Of a DNA stretch of 36,701 nucleotides, positions 23,848-32,619 are shown in pieces; position 1 is the first letter of the stretch, and every line of letters begins with the position of its first letter. The DNA comes from Actinomycetota bacterium (lineage in GTDB: Bacteria; Actinomycetota; JAICYB01). The stretch is from the NCBI GenBank assembly GCA_035540895.1, contig DATLFR010000024.1, positions 1 through 36,701 on the forward strand, read 5' to 3'. Below the pieces are notes generated by a model. It was given only the letters and a program-made list of their open reading frames with translations. It was not told where the DNA came from and made no database searches. Made by a program: the position numbers and the translations under genes.

Positions 23848-25128
23848 ATGACCGCGACGACCACCTACACCGATCCGCAGTGGGTCTCCGACCTGCGGCG
23901 ACGAGCCGCCGAGGCCCGGGACCAGGCCGTCTACCCGTCCGGGCGGGAGGAACACTGGCGTTTCACCGACGTGTCCTTGCTCCGCCCGGAGCTCTACGAC
24001 GCGACGCCCGCCGAGAGCGACCGCACCACGACCCCAGGGAAGGCGACCTCCGCGCTCGAGCTGTCCGGGCTCCAGTCGGCGGGTCGCGCGATCCACACCG
24101 ACGCGTCGCTCGCCGAGCTCACGCTCTCAGACGAGGCGATGTCCAAGGGCGTCGTCTTCAAGCCGCTCGGCGAGGCCGTCCAGACGCATGCCGACGTCCT
24201 CGAGCCGCGGCTCGGCTCCCTGGTCGGCGCCAGCGACACCTTCACGTCCTGGTCGCTCGCCGACTGGCGCGGCGGGATGTTCCTGTACGTCCCCCGCGGG
24301 GTCTCGCTCACGGACCCGATCCAGGCCCTGCACTGGATCGACGCGGCGGGCACGGTGGTCCAGCCCCGGACCGTCGTCGTCGTGGAGGAGGACGCTCGCG
24401 TCGTCTTCAACGACCTATACGCCTCCAACGACCTGGACCGTCCCACGCTCGCCATGCCCACCGTCGAGCTGTTCGTGGGGCGGGGGGCCAACGTCGGCTG
24501 GGTCACCTGGCAGGACTGGGGATCGGGCGTCCGGCACCTGGCGCACGTGAAGGCGCAGCTCGACCGGGACGCGACCCTCAACACGCTGCTCGTGACGCTC
24601 GGCGGCGACTTCAGCCGGACGACGAAGGAGTGCGTCCTGGCCGGCGAGGGAGCCGAGAGCTACATGTACGGTCTGTACTTCCCGCACGGCGAGCAGCGCT
24701 TCGAGCACTGGACGGTCCAGGACCACGCGAGTCCCAACACGACGTCCGACCTGCTGTACAAGGGCGCGCTGACCGACACCTCGCAGGCCGTCTACTACGG
24801 GACGATCGTCGTCCGGCCGGGCTCGGCCAAGACGAACGCCTACCAGGCCAACCGGAACCTGACCCTGTCTCCGAGGGCGCGCGCGCTCACGAACCCGCAG
24901 CTCGAGATCCAGAACAACGACGTCCGGTGCACGCACGGCGCCACCGTCGGACAGATCGACGAGGACCACCTCTTCTACATCCAGAGCCGCGGCGTCCCCC
25001 GCGACGAGGCGGAGCGACTCGTCGTGTTCGGGTTCTTCAACGAGGTGCTCGAGCGCGTCACGTGGTCGGGCATGCACGAGCGGCTCGCCGAGGCGATCCG
25101 TCACAAGATGCTGGGAGCCGACCTGTGA
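23848..25128 (+). CDS. sufD: Fe-S cluster assembly protein SufD
   Basis: The 426-aa partner of SufB in the SufBC2D complex is needed for iron entry and cluster formation. Its C-terminal block NDVRCTHGATVGQIDEDHLFYIQSRGVP is the family hallmark. The beginning EEHWRFTDVSLLRPELYDA is also typical of SufD and not of SufB. The start ATG has GAGG close upstream. It is the first gene of the operon and shares a GTGA overlap with the Rieske gene. SufB itself is encoded 14 kb away. Confidence 0.96.
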   Translation: MTATTTYTDPQWVSDLRRRAAEARDQAVYPSGREEHWRFTDVSLLRPELYDATPAESDRTTTPGKATSALELSGLQSAGRAIHTDASLAELTLSDEAMSKGVVFKPLGEAVQTHADVLEPRLGSLVGASDTFTSWSLADWRGGMFLYVPRGVSLTDPIQALHWIDAAGTVVQPRTVVVVEEDARVVFNDLYASNDLDRPTLAMPTVELFVGRGANVGWVTWQDWGSGVRHLAHVKAQLDRDATLNTLLVTLGGDFSRTTKECVLAGEGAESYMYGLYFPHGEQRFEHWTVQDHASPNTTSDLLYKGALTDTSQAVYYGTIVVRPGSAKTNAYQANRNLTLSPRARALTNPQLEIQNNDVRCTHGATVGQIDEDHLFYIQSRGVPRDEAERLVVFGFFNEVLERVTWSGMHERLAEAIRHKMLGADL

Positions 25129-25445
25129 GCGAGTGGGTGCGTGTCGCCTCGGTCCAAGACATCCCGGACGACGAGGCCTTCCAGGTGAAGGCGGGCGGCG
25201 ACCTGATCGCGCTCGTCCGCTACGAGGGCGAGCTCTACGCCGTCTCGGACATCTGCACGCACGAGTACACGCACCTGTCCGACGGGTTCATCGACGGACC
25301 GTGCATCGAGTGCCCGTTGCACGGGGCGATGTTCGACGTCCGGACCGGCGAGGTGAAGGCGCTGCCCGCCACGAAGCCCCTCCGGACGTTCCCGGCCAAG
25401 ATCGACGGCGACGACGTCTACATCCAGATAGGAGACCCCGCATGA
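25125..25445 (+). CDS. Rieske [2Fe-2S] ferredoxin of the SUF operon
   Basis: The 106-aa protein has the Rieske cluster ligands CTH (context DICTHEYTHL) and CPLH (context IECPLHGAMF), two Cys and two His. The length is that of non-heme oxygenase ferredoxins. It sits between sufD and sufC with four-base overlaps at both ends, a placement known in several actinobacteria. A role as electron donor to cluster assembly or repair is likely but inferred. The start is GTG. Confidence 0.93.
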   Translation: MSEWVRVASVQDIPDDEAFQVKAGGDLIALVRYEGELYAVSDICTHEYTHLSDGFIDGPCIECPLHGAMFDVRTGEVKALPATKPLRTFPAKIDGDDVYIQIGDPA

Positions 25446-26224
25446 GCCTTCTCGAGATCCATGACCTGCACGTGACCGTCGAGGACAAGCCCATCCTCCG
25501 CGGCGTCGACCTCGTGGTGGACGAGGGCAAGGTCCACGCGTTGATGGGTCCGAACGGGTCGGGGAAGTCGACGCTGGCGAGCGTCCTGATGGGCCATCCC
25601 GCCTTCGAGATCACGGGCGGACGGATCGTCTTCAAGGGTGAGGACATCACCGAGGACTCCCCGGAGGACCGCGCTGCCAAGGGGGTCTTCCTGGCCTTCC
25701 AGTACCCGGTCGAGGTCCCGGGGGTGTCGGTCTCGAACTTCCTACGCACCTCGATCAACGCCGTGCGCGGCACCGACGTCCCCATACGGGAGTTCATGCA
25801 GCAGCTGCGTGAGGCCATGGAGCTGCTCGGCATGGACCCCGACTTCGCGAAGCGCAGCATCAACGAGGGGTTCTCCGGGGGAGAGAAGAAGCGCAACGAG
25901 ATCCTGCAGCTGGCGCTGCTCCGCCCCGCCCTCGCGATCCTGGACGAGACCGACTCCGGTCTGGACATCGACGCGCTGCGGATCGTGTCCGAGGCCGTGA
26001 ACAAGGTGAAGGGTCCGGACATGGGGATCCTGATCATCACCCACTACACCCGGATCCTGAACTACATCACCCCCGACGTCGTGCACATCCTGCTCGGCGG
26101 TCGGGTGGTGCGGACGGGAGGTCCGGAGCTCGCCCACCACCTCGAGGAGGCCGGGTACGAGGCGATCCGCGCGGAGTACGGTATCGACACGGACGAAGCG
26201 GTGACGGAGAAGGCACAGGGATGA
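25442..26224 (+). CDS. sufC: Fe-S cluster assembly ATPase SufC
   Basis: The 260-aa ABC-type ATPase works in the soluble SufBC2D complex, with no transport role. Walker A is GPNGSGKST, the SufC-specific AFQYPVEVPGVSVSNFLR follows, then the signature FSGGEKKRNEILQLALL, Walker B AILDETDSGLDIDAL and the switch ITHYTRIL. It overlaps both neighbours by ATGA. Confidence 0.97.
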   Translation: MSLLEIHDLHVTVEDKPILRGVDLVVDEGKVHALMGPNGSGKSTLASVLMGHPAFEITGGRIVFKGEDITEDSPEDRAAKGVFLAFQYPVEVPGVSVSNFLRTSINAVRGTDVPIREFMQQLREAMELLGMDPDFAKRSINEGFSGGEKKRNEILQLALLRPALAILDETDSGLDIDALRIVSEAVNKVKGPDMGILIITHYTRILNYITPDVVHILLGGRVVRTGGPELAHHLEEAGYEAIRAEYGIDTDEAVTEKAQG

Positions 26225-27468
26225 CCCTGGACGTGGCGAGGGTCCGCTCAGACTTCCCGGTCCTCGGCCGGGAGGTCAACGGGCGTCCGCTCGTCTACCT
26301 CGACTCGGCCGCGACCTCTCAGAAGCCGCGGTCGGTCATCGACGCGATGACCGAGTACTACGAGCGGTACAACTCCAACGCCCACCGGGGCCTGCACGCG
26401 CTGGCCGCGGAGGCCACCGTCGCCTACGAGGCCGCCCGGGACAAGATCGCCCGGTTCGTCGGGGCTCCCGACGCGCGCGGGGTCGTCTTCACACGGAACA
26501 CGACCGAGGCCATCAACCTCGTGTCCTACGCGTGGGCCCGGCGCCGGCTCGGCCCGGGCGACGAGATCCTCGCCTCGGTGATGGAGCACCACTCCAACCT
26601 CGTCCCGTGGCAGCTCGCCGCGGCCGATACCGGGGCGACGGTGCGCTACATCCCCGTCACCGACGGCGGCGAGCTCGACCTGTCCGACCTCGGGAGCCTG
26701 GTGACCGATCGCACGAAGTTGGTCGCGGTGAGCGGTATGTCCAACGTCTTGGGCACGATCAACGACCTGGGCCCCCTGGTCGAGGCGGCGCGCGCGGTCG
26801 GGGCGCTCGTCCTCGTCGACGGGGCGCAGCTCGTCATGCACACCCCTGTCGCGTTCACGGAGCTCGGCGCCGACCTACTCGCCTTCTCGGCCCACAAGAT
26901 GCTCGGCCCCACGGGGATCGGGTGCCTCGTGGCCCGTCCGGAGCTCCTGGAGAGCATGGACCCGTTCCTGGGCGGCGGCGAGATGATCTCCGACGTGACG
27001 CTCGAGGGTTCGACGTGGGCGGACATCCCGTTCAAGTTCGAGGCGGGGACCCAGGCGATAGCCGAGGCCGTCGGGTTCGGCGCAGCGGTCGACTACCTGA
27101 CCCAGCTCGGCATGGAGGCGGTCCGCGACCACGAGGTCGAGCTGTCCCGGTACGCGCTGAAGGAGCTCGGCTCGGTCGAGGGCGTCGTCGTGTACGGACC
27201 GCGGGAATCGGAGCGACGGGGCGCCGTGTTCTCATTCAACGTGTACGACGACCGCGGAGAGCTGATCCACCCCCACGACGTGGCCACGATGCTCGACCAG
27301 GACGGGATAGCGGTGCGGGCCGGACATCACTGCGCCCGGCCGCTCATGCGGCGTCTGGACGTGCCGGCCACGAACCGCGCGTCGTGCTACGTCTACAACT
27401 CGGAGAGCGACATAGACGCGCTCGTCGAGTCCATCGAGCGCACGAAGCGCTTCTTCATCGGAGGTTGA
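26221..27468 (+). CDS. sufS: Cysteine desulfurase SufS
   Basis: The 415-aa PLP enzyme takes sulfur from cysteine and passes it to SufU. Visible features are YLDSAATSQKP near the start, NAHRGLHALA, VDGAQ for cofactor binding, the PLP lysine in AFSAHKMLGPTG, and the active-site Cys in RAGHHCARPLMRRL. The length is normal. It overlaps sufC by ATGA; sufU follows one base after its stop. Confidence 0.97.
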   Translation: MTLDVARVRSDFPVLGREVNGRPLVYLDSAATSQKPRSVIDAMTEYYERYNSNAHRGLHALAAEATVAYEAARDKIARFVGAPDARGVVFTRNTTEAINLVSYAWARRRLGPGDEILASVMEHHSNLVPWQLAAADTGATVRYIPVTDGGELDLSDLGSLVTDRTKLVAVSGMSNVLGTINDLGPLVEAARAVGALVLVDGAQLVMHTPVAFTELGADLLAFSAHKMLGPTGIGCLVARPELLESMDPFLGGGEMISDVTLEGSTWADIPFKFEAGTQAIAEAVGFGAAVDYLTQLGMEAVRDHEVELSRYALKELGSVEGVVVYGPRESERRGAVFSFNVYDDRGELIHPHDVATMLDQDGIAVRAGHHCARPLMRRLDVPATNRASCYVYNSESDIDALVESIERTKRFFIGG

Positions 27469-27469
27469 G

Positions 27470-27907
27470 GTGTCGGCCGAGGACCTGTACCGAGAGATCA
27501 TCCTGGACCACTACCGGTCGCCGAGGAACAAGCGGCGAGGGGTGGAGGGCGCCATCGACGTGAAGCACGACAACCCGCTGTGCGGCGACGAGCTGCACCT
27601 GGCCGTGGACGTGCGCAACGGCGAGCTGTCCGACGTCGCCTTCGACGGCCGGGGGTGCTCCATCTCCCAGGCCTCGGCGTCGATGATGACGGAGGCCGTC
27701 CGCGGGAGGTCCGTCTCCGACGCCCTGGGCATCGCGGAGACGGTTCGGCTCATGATGCACGGCGAGTCGCCCTCCGACGACCTCGGCGACCTGATGGCGC
27801 TCGAGGGCGTGGCCCGGTTCCCGGTTCGCGTGAAGTGCGCCCTGCTCGCGTGGATGGCGCTGAAGGACGCGCTTGGACGCGTCGACGGACGGGGGGCCCC
27901 CGCATGA
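27470..27907 (+). CDS. sufU: Sulfur-relay protein SufU
   Basis: The 145-aa zinc-containing protein accepts sulfur from SufS. It shows the SufU ligands: Cys and Asp in NPLCGD, Cys in GRGCSISQAS and Cys in VKCALLAW, and the N-terminal LYREIILDHYRSPRNKR. The start is GTG, one base after sufS. The end overlaps sufT by ATGA. Confidence 0.95.
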   Translation: MSAEDLYREIILDHYRSPRNKRRGVEGAIDVKHDNPLCGDELHLAVDVRNGELSDVAFDGRGCSISQASASMMTEAVRGRSVSDALGIAETVRLMMHGESPSDDLGDLMALEGVARFPVRVKCALLAWMALKDALGRVDGRGAPA

Positions 27908-28224
27908 GCGAGGTGCAGATCCGAGAGGAAGAGGTCTGGGAGGCGCTGACCGCCGTCACCGACCCAGAGATCGGAGTCGACCTCGTGAACCTCGGCCTGA
28001 TCTACGGCGTCGAGTCGGACGGCTCCCACGTGAAGGTGCGGATGACGCTCACCTCGATGGGTTGCCCGGCCACGGGGCTGCTGGAGTTCCAGGTGAAGGA
28101 GGCGGTGGGGACGGTCGACGGGGTCGAGAACGTCACCGTCGAGTTCACGTTCGAGCCCGCCTGGACCCCCGACCGGATGACGGAGGAAGGCCGGGACATG
28201 ATGGCCGCGATGGGCTTCTGGTGA
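27904..28224 (+). CDS. sufT: SufT-like MIP18/DUF59 protein
   Basis: The 106-aa DUF59 protein has the family start VWEALTAVTDPEIGVDLVNLGLIYGV and the Cys in TSMGCPATG. In other bacteria SufT helps mature Fe-S proteins. It is the last gene of the suf operon (ATGA overlap with sufU). PaaD, a relative in phenylacetate degradation, is excluded by context. Confidence 0.9.
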   Translation: MSEVQIREEEVWEALTAVTDPEIGVDLVNLGLIYGVESDGSHVKVRMTLTSMGCPATGLLEFQVKEAVGTVDGVENVTVEFTFEPAWTPDRMTEEGRDMMAAMGFW

Positions 28225-28231
28225 GCCCGTC

Positions 28232-28660
28232 GTGCGCGCCCTCCTCGTCCTGACGCTCGTCGCCCTGCTCCCCGCGTGCGGGGCCGACGGGTGCGAGATC
28301 CCGGTCCTGGTCGTCGAGCCGTCCGAGGTGCGGACGGGCGAAGAGGTGGAGGTCCGTCCGGACGGGTCCCTCTCCCCCTGCCACGACGAGCGGACGGACA
28401 CGCTCTTCCGCCCGGTCCCGGCGGACACGTTCGAGCTGCACGTGATGCTCGTCCCCGTCCGGACCCGGACCGACGGCACGACGCTGCGCGAGGGGGAGCC
28501 GGTCACCTGGGGGACGGTCGGCTACGACGAGGAGATCGGCGACTTCACGTTCAAGCGGCCGCTACCGAACGGGCTCCCCCCGGGCGACTACAACGTGTAC
28601 CTGCACGAGCAGCCGGAGTCGAGCGGGAAGCTGCGGATACCGCTCTCGGGCCCGGGTTAG
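28232..28660 (+). CDS. Small lipoprotein, unknown function
   Basis: 142 aa with a short lipoprotein signal (VRALLVLTLVALLPAC, Cys at about 16). The rest is a single beta-rich domain (VLVVEPSEVRTGEEVEVRPDG..., GDFTFKRPLPNGLPPGDYNVYLHE), like an immunoglobulin-type fold. The start is GTG seven bases after sufT, so it may be transcribed with suf, but a functional link is not shown. Its tail overlaps the convergent DUF3105 gene by four bases. Confidence 0.75.
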   Translation: MRALLVLTLVALLPACGADGCEIPVLVVEPSEVRTGEEVEVRPDGSLSPCHDERTDTLFRPVPADTFELHVMLVPVRTRTDGTTLREGEPVTWGTVGYDEEIGDFTFKRPLPNGLPPGDYNVYLHEQPESSGKLRIPLSGPG

Positions 28661-29454
28661 CCGGCGAACCGCTCGGGCGCCTTGGGCGACTCCCGGAACC
28701 GTTCGACGAACCGCTCGGCGGCGTCGAGGGAGTCCTCGTCGACCACGCGGCACGTCTGCAGGCGGCCCCATGCCGTCAACGCGAGCTGGACGCCGCGCTC
28801 CAGCTCGGGGTACGGGGCGACGACCACCTTGTCCTCGTCGCCGAACCGGTCGTCCAGCGCCTCGGCCCTGTCCTCGGGGAGGTCCGGTCGGTACCAGATC
28901 ACGATGTACCCGTGCTCCAGGGAGTGGACGGCTTGCACGACGGTCTGCGGTCCGGAGTAGTTCGCCTGAGGGGGCACGGTCTTCGGGAAGGGCTCGGTGT
29001 AGAAGCCGGCCGGTGTCCAGGCGGCCCAGTGGGGGCCGTGCGTCGGCGGCGAGGTCTCGTACTCGGGGTAGGCGGCCCCCGCGCTGAGGTGCTTGCGGTC
29101 GTCCTGCGTGGTTCGGAACTCCCGCAGGTCCGTGCATCCCGCCGCGGCCGCCAGCCGGTTGAACTCCTGCATCGCCCGACGGCTGTTGATCGAGCGCCAC
29201 GCGAAGAGGCCGACGAGCACGAGCACGACCAGCGACGCGATCCCATACAGCTTCATCCGGCGCCGGCGCTCCGCCTTGCGGCGGCGCTCCTGCTGCGCCT
29301 GTCGGCGGTTCCGCCTCTCGGCGGACGCCGAGCTCTCCGCGGGCGGGGACGGCGCGTCGTCGGACGGGGGGGCGGCCACGGCCGGACGGTGCCCGGACGG
29401 CGGCCGCGCGGGCGGCCGCTTGCGCTTCCCCTTGCCCTTCTTCTTCTTGGCCAT
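28657..29454 (-). CDS. DUF3105 membrane-anchored protein
   Basis: The 265-aa protein has a Lys/Arg-rich N-terminal region (1-72, MAKKKKGKGKRKR... then QAQQERRRKAERRRRMK), one transmembrane segment (about 73-92, LYGIASLVVLVLVGLFAW) and an extracytoplasmic DUF3105 domain with SPPTHGPHW, GFYTEP, VVQAVHSLEHGYIVIWY and YPELERGVQLALTAWGR. The function of DUF3105 is unknown. It is divergent from lnt and the ATG is nine bases after TATCCT, with no ribosome site. Confidence 0.88.
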   Translation of the reverse strand: MAKKKKGKGKRKRPPARPPSGHRPAVAAPPSDDAPSPPAESSASAERRNRRQAQQERRRKAERRRRMKLYGIASLVVLVLVGLFAWRSINSRRAMQEFNRLAAAAGCTDLREFRTTQDDRKHLSAGAAYPEYETSPPTHGPHWAAWTPAGFYTEPFPKTVPPQANYSGPQTVVQAVHSLEHGYIVIWYRPDLPEDRAEALDDRFGDEDKVVVAPYPELERGVQLALTAWGRLQTCRVVDEDSLDAAERFVERFRESPKAPERFAG

Positions 29455-29463
29455 CGAGGGACC

Positions 29464-29491
29464 AGGATACGCAAACGGGCGTCGATACACT
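29464..29491. promoter_or_regulatory. Divergent -10 boxes of the DUF3105 and lnt genes
   Basis: TATCCT (read leftward, 29464-29469) and TACACT (rightward, 29486-29491) lie nine bases before ATG 29454 and GTG 29501. Both messages would be leaderless or nearly so. Confidence 0.5.
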
Positions 29492-29500
29492 CGACTCAAC

Positions 29501-31042
29501 GTGACGAGATCGTGGCGCCCCTGGGCGGTCCTCCTTTCCATCAGCTCGGGTCTGCTGCTGGCCGCGGCCGGCGACCCCCTGGGGTTGGCGCCCGTCGCCT
29601 GGGTGGCCCTGGCCCCGCTGTACGTGGCGATCATGAAGGAGCGTCGCCGCAGGTGGAGCGCGCTCTACGGCTTCGTAGCCGGGGTGGCGTACTTCTCCAT
29701 CCATCTCAGCTGGATCTTCCTGTTCGGCTGGATGGCGTTCGTGGCCCTCGTGGCGGTGATGTCCTCCTGGTGGGCGCTCGCCGGTGTCCTGACGGGGGTG
29801 GTGCGGCGGCTCCCGCTCGCGCCGGTCCTGGCCGCGGGGATCTTCTCAACCGCCGAGCTGCTGCGCGACCGCGTCCCCTGGGGAGGGTTCGGGTGGGGGA
29901 CCCCCGGCCTCTCGCAGGTCGCGGTGCCGGTCGTGCGTGGCCTGGCCCCGGCGGTCGGGGCCACCGGGCTCACCTTCCTGGTCGCGTTCGCGGGGGCGGT
30001 CCTCGCCGACCGCCTCCTCACCCGTCACCTGCCCTGGGCCAGCCTCATGCTCGTCTCGGCCGTGCTGGTGCTCTTCATAGGCGTCGACGCGCTGCGGTAC
30101 GGATCGCCGGATGCGGGGGAGCCCGTCCGGGTGGCCGTCGTCCAGGGCAACGTGCCGCGTCCCGTTCTGCCGTCCTGGTCCGAACAGAGGGAGGCGGTGG
30201 TCCGCGGGCACGAGGAGCTGACCCGGACGCTCGTCGGACGCGCCGACGTCGACCTCGTGGTTTGGGGCGAGGACGCCATCGGCGAGGTCGTGACCGACGG
30301 GCTGGACCGTGCCTCCGCGCTGGCCCGGACCCTCGGCACGCCGATGGTGGTGGGGCGGTCCGAGGTCGTGCCCGAACGCAACGGCTTCTACAACGTCATG
30401 GATCACATCGACGCCTCCGGCCGCGTGGTGGACACCTACGCCAAGCGGCACCCGGTCCCGTTCGGCGAGTTCGTCCCGCTCGGGTTCCTGCGGCGGTTCG
30501 TGACCACGCTCGACCAGGTCCCCTACGACATGCTGCGCGGCGAGGAGTGGGTCGTGTTCGACGTGCGGACGCGATCGGGGAGAGTCGGCGTCGCCACCCC
30601 GATCTGCTTCGAGTCGGTCTTCGCCCGCGACGTGCGGGCTCTCGCTCGGAGGGGGGCCGAGGTGATGGTGTACTCGACGAACGACTCCTCGTTCGAGCGC
30701 ACCTTCGCCTCTGAGCAGCACCTGACGCATGTCCGGATGCGGGCGGCGGAGCTGAGGCAGTGGGGTGTGCAGGCCGCCATCTCGGGGCATAGCGCGCTGG
30801 TCGACCCCAACGGTGTGGTGATCGAGCGGTCCCCCCTCTTCGTCCCGACCGTGGTCGAGGGCGTCGTGCAGGCGCGCGCGGCGTCCTCGCTGTACGCGCG
30901 GGTGGGAGACCTGTTCGCGTGGGGGTGGACGGCCGGGTCGGGGCTCGCGCTCGCCCTGTACGCGCTGGTCCTGGCTCGGGGGCGACGGCCCGTCGAGCAG
31001 GTCGAGGACCGCACCCAGCCGATGGCGCCGGTCGAGGGATAG
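29501..31042 (+). CDS. lnt: Apolipoprotein N-acyltransferase
   Basis: The 513-aa membrane enzyme adds the third acyl chain to lipoproteins. It has about six transmembrane segments (to about 200), then a nitrilase-type domain with the expected triad: Glu in VVWGEDAIGEV, Lys in DTYAKRHPVPFGEF and Cys in ATPICFESVF, and a final transmembrane segment. The YSTNDSSF element and the H-rich EQHLTHVRMRAAELRQW are also present. Several lipoproteins in this window could be its substrates. The start is GTG. Confidence 0.94.
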   Translation: MTRSWRPWAVLLSISSGLLLAAAGDPLGLAPVAWVALAPLYVAIMKERRRRWSALYGFVAGVAYFSIHLSWIFLFGWMAFVALVAVMSSWWALAGVLTGVVRRLPLAPVLAAGIFSTAELLRDRVPWGGFGWGTPGLSQVAVPVVRGLAPAVGATGLTFLVAFAGAVLADRLLTRHLPWASLMLVSAVLVLFIGVDALRYGSPDAGEPVRVAVVQGNVPRPVLPSWSEQREAVVRGHEELTRTLVGRADVDLVVWGEDAIGEVVTDGLDRASALARTLGTPMVVGRSEVVPERNGFYNVMDHIDASGRVVDTYAKRHPVPFGEFVPLGFLRRFVTTLDQVPYDMLRGEEWVVFDVRTRSGRVGVATPICFESVFARDVRALARRGAEVMVYSTNDSSFERTFASEQHLTHVRMRAAELRQWGVQAAISGHSALVDPNGVVIERSPLFVPTVVEGVVQARAASSLYARVGDLFAWGWTAGSGLALALYALVLARGRRPVEQVEDRTQPMAPVEG

Positions 31043-31050
31043 CCCTGCGA

Positions 31051-31056
31051 TAGATT
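31051..31056 (+). promoter_or_regulatory. -10 box of the rpiB-like operon
   Basis: TAGATT six bases before the ATG at 31063, with no ribosome site: a leaderless start. Confidence 0.5.
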
Positions 31057-31062
31057 CGGCTC

Positions 31063-31506
31063 ATGCGCGTCGCCATAGGTTCGGACGAACGGACCCCGAC
31101 CACGGATGCCGTGATCGAGGCGCTGCGGGAGCGTGGCCTGGAGCTCGAGCTCCACGGACCGATCGCTCCGGGCGACGACAGGCAGTGGGCGGAGGTATCG
31201 GAGACCGTCGCGCGGGCGGTGTCCGAGGGCCGGGCCGAGCAGGGCATCCTGTTCTGCTGGACGGGCACGGGGTGCTCGATCGCGGCCAACAAGGTCCCAG
31301 GGGTGAGGGCGGCGCTGTGCACCGACGCGGAGACCGCGCGCGGGGCCCGCCGCTGGAACGACGCGAACGTGCTCGCCATGAGTCTCCGGCTCGCGACCCC
31401 CATCCTCGCCCGGGAGATCGTCGATGCGTGGCTCCAGACCCGGGAGGTCGACCCCGATGAGGTCCCCAACATCGACCGGGTCCGACGGCTGGAGGAGGGA
31501 GCGTGA
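31063..31506 (+). CDS. RpiB/LacAB-family sugar-phosphate isomerase
   Basis: The 147-aa protein follows the RpiB fold: MRVAIGSDE at the start, FCWTGTGCSIAANKVPGVRAALC in the middle and RRWNDANVLAMSL near the end. The Cys of the loop matches the Cys of the CGTG loop in E. coli RpiB, but the usual Gly after it is Trp, and the early Asp-His pair is Asp-Glu. So the substrate may not be ribose 5-phosphate. The end overlaps the next gene by GTGA. Confidence 0.85.
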   Translation: MRVAIGSDERTPTTDAVIEALRERGLELELHGPIAPGDDRQWAEVSETVARAVSEGRAEQGILFCWTGTGCSIAANKVPGVRAALCTDAETARGARRWNDANVLAMSLRLATPILAREIVDAWLQTREVDPDEVPNIDRVRRLEEGA

Positions 31507-31826
31507 GCCAGCAGGCGGTCGACGCCGGGTTCAACGCCGTCCAGCAGAGGCGCGACGGCGCGGTCGTCTGGTCGAAGCGCGAGCACCGCTACCTCATCTT
31601 CTGGCTCACGGTCCACCCGAACGGCGTGGCCGAGTTGACGTGGGAGCTGGCGCTGGGGGAGTACTTCGTCGAGAAGGGGTTCACCTTCTCGGCCCAGGAC
31701 GAGCTGTCCCTCTTCGTCTTCCCCACGACGGAGATCACGGGGACGATGGACGACGGGTGGCTCCAGAGGAGCATGGACCAGGTGACGGACCGGCTGCGCG
31801 GGATCGACCTGGCGCGCGGCGTGTAG
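31503..31826 (+). CDS. Conserved-looking hypothetical protein
   Basis: 107 aa, soluble and acidic, with alternating beta-type text (WSKREHRYLIFWLTVHPNGVAELTWELALGEYFVEKG). I do not recognise a family. It starts at GTG overlapping the isomerase stop and is followed 15 bases later by the DUF1918 gene, so it belongs to this operon. Confidence 0.75.
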   Translation: MSQQAVDAGFNAVQQRRDGAVVWSKREHRYLIFWLTVHPNGVAELTWELALGEYFVEKGFTFSAQDELSLFVFPTTEITGTMDDGWLQRSMDQVTDRLRGIDLARGV

Positions 31827-31841
31827 AGGACAGGAGGGACG

Positions 31842-32165
31842 ATGGCTGAGATCAAGGTCGGAGACCGCGTTTCGATCGATCCCCGCAAGGTGGGACAGGT
31901 GCGCCGGATCGGGACGGTGACGACGATCTCCCAGGGGATCTCAGGGGCCCGGTACACGGTGGCGTGGGACGCCGGGGGCTCATCGGTGTTCGCCCCGGGA
32001 GGAGGCAACCTGACCGTGGAGAGGTCGGGCTCCCGCAAGAGGTCGGCGGCGCCGAAGACGGCCGCGAAGAGGACGGGAGCCGCCAAGCAGACCACGAAGA
32101 CGAAGACGACGAAGACGACGAAGACGACGAAGACGACGAACAAGAAGAAGGCCTCCAAGCGTTGA
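31842..32165 (+). CDS. DUF1918-type protein with a Lys/Thr repeat tail
   Basis: The 107-aa protein starts with a DUF1918-like domain (1-62, IKVGDRVSI..., TVTTISQGISGARYTVAWDAGGSSVFAPGG). The last 45 residues are a basic tail with KTT repeats and end in KKKASKR. Such tails bind nucleic acids, as in histone-like proteins. It has a good ribosome site (AGGAGGG) and overlaps the next gene by TTGA. Confidence 0.82.
   Translation: MAEIKVGDRVSIDPRKVGQVRRIGTVTTISQGISGARYTVAWDAGGSSVFAPGGGNLTVERSGSRKRSAAPKTAAKRTGAAKQTTKTKTTKTTKTTKTTNKKKASKR
32103..32138 (+). repeat. In-frame 9-base tandem repeat
   Basis: Four perfect copies of AAGACGACG encode KTT repeated in the DUF1918 protein tail. This is a likely site of copy-number change. 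Confidence 0.8.
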
Positions 32166-32617
32166 TCCGCGTCGTCGCGTTCGCGCTGGCGCTCGTGCTC
32201 GCCGGTTGCTCGACCGACGAGCCGGCCCCGACCCCCCGAACGAGCGGCCAGCCGGGGCCGACCGAGGAGGTCTCTGAGCCCTCCCCCCCGGGGGAGCGGC
32301 CCGCTCCCCGGCTCGTCATCGGCTCGCCGGCCGAAGGCGAGGAGGTGACCCTGCCGATGCTGGTCGCCTACTCCGTCGAAGGCTTCGACGTCGGTCCGGG
32401 TGCTGGGTACCTCTCGGTCCGGCCGGGGCGGGGCGATCCCGTCCGGGTCGAGCTCGACGGACCCTCGGGCGAGGTGTCCATCGAGGATCTCCCGGAGGGG
32501 TCGTACGACCTGTCCTTCGCGCTCGCCCGCCGCGACGGCGTCGAGGTCGCCCACGCGGTCGTCCGGAGGGTGACGGTGGTTCAGCGGGGAGCGGGCGGCG
32601 GCGGGATAGGGTACTGA
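32162..32617 (+). CDS. Lipoprotein, unknown function
   Basis: 151 aa with a clear lipoprotein signal (LIRVVAFALALVLAGC, Cys at about 16), a Pro/Ser/Thr-rich linker, and a beta-sandwich-like domain (LVIGSPAEGEEVTLPMLVAYSVEGFDV...). The start is TTG in a TTGA overlap with the DUF1918 gene. I cannot name a partner. Confidence 0.8.
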   Translation: MIRVVAFALALVLAGCSTDEPAPTPRTSGQPGPTEEVSEPSPPGERPAPRLVIGSPAEGEEVTLPMLVAYSVEGFDVGPGAGYLSVRPGRGDPVRVELDGPSGEVSIEDLPEGSYDLSFALARRDGVEVAHAVVRRVTVVQRGAGGGGIGY

Positions 32618-32619
32618 CG

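Noticed and set aside
28276-30714. 812-codon plus-strand open frame
   Set aside because: It crosses two real genes in opposite directions (DUF3105 and lnt) and reads as low-complexity Arg/Gly/Pro.
32103-32138. Microsatellite as a mobile or CRISPR-like element
   Set aside because: The repeat is a 9-base in-frame unit encoding KTT, with no spacers.
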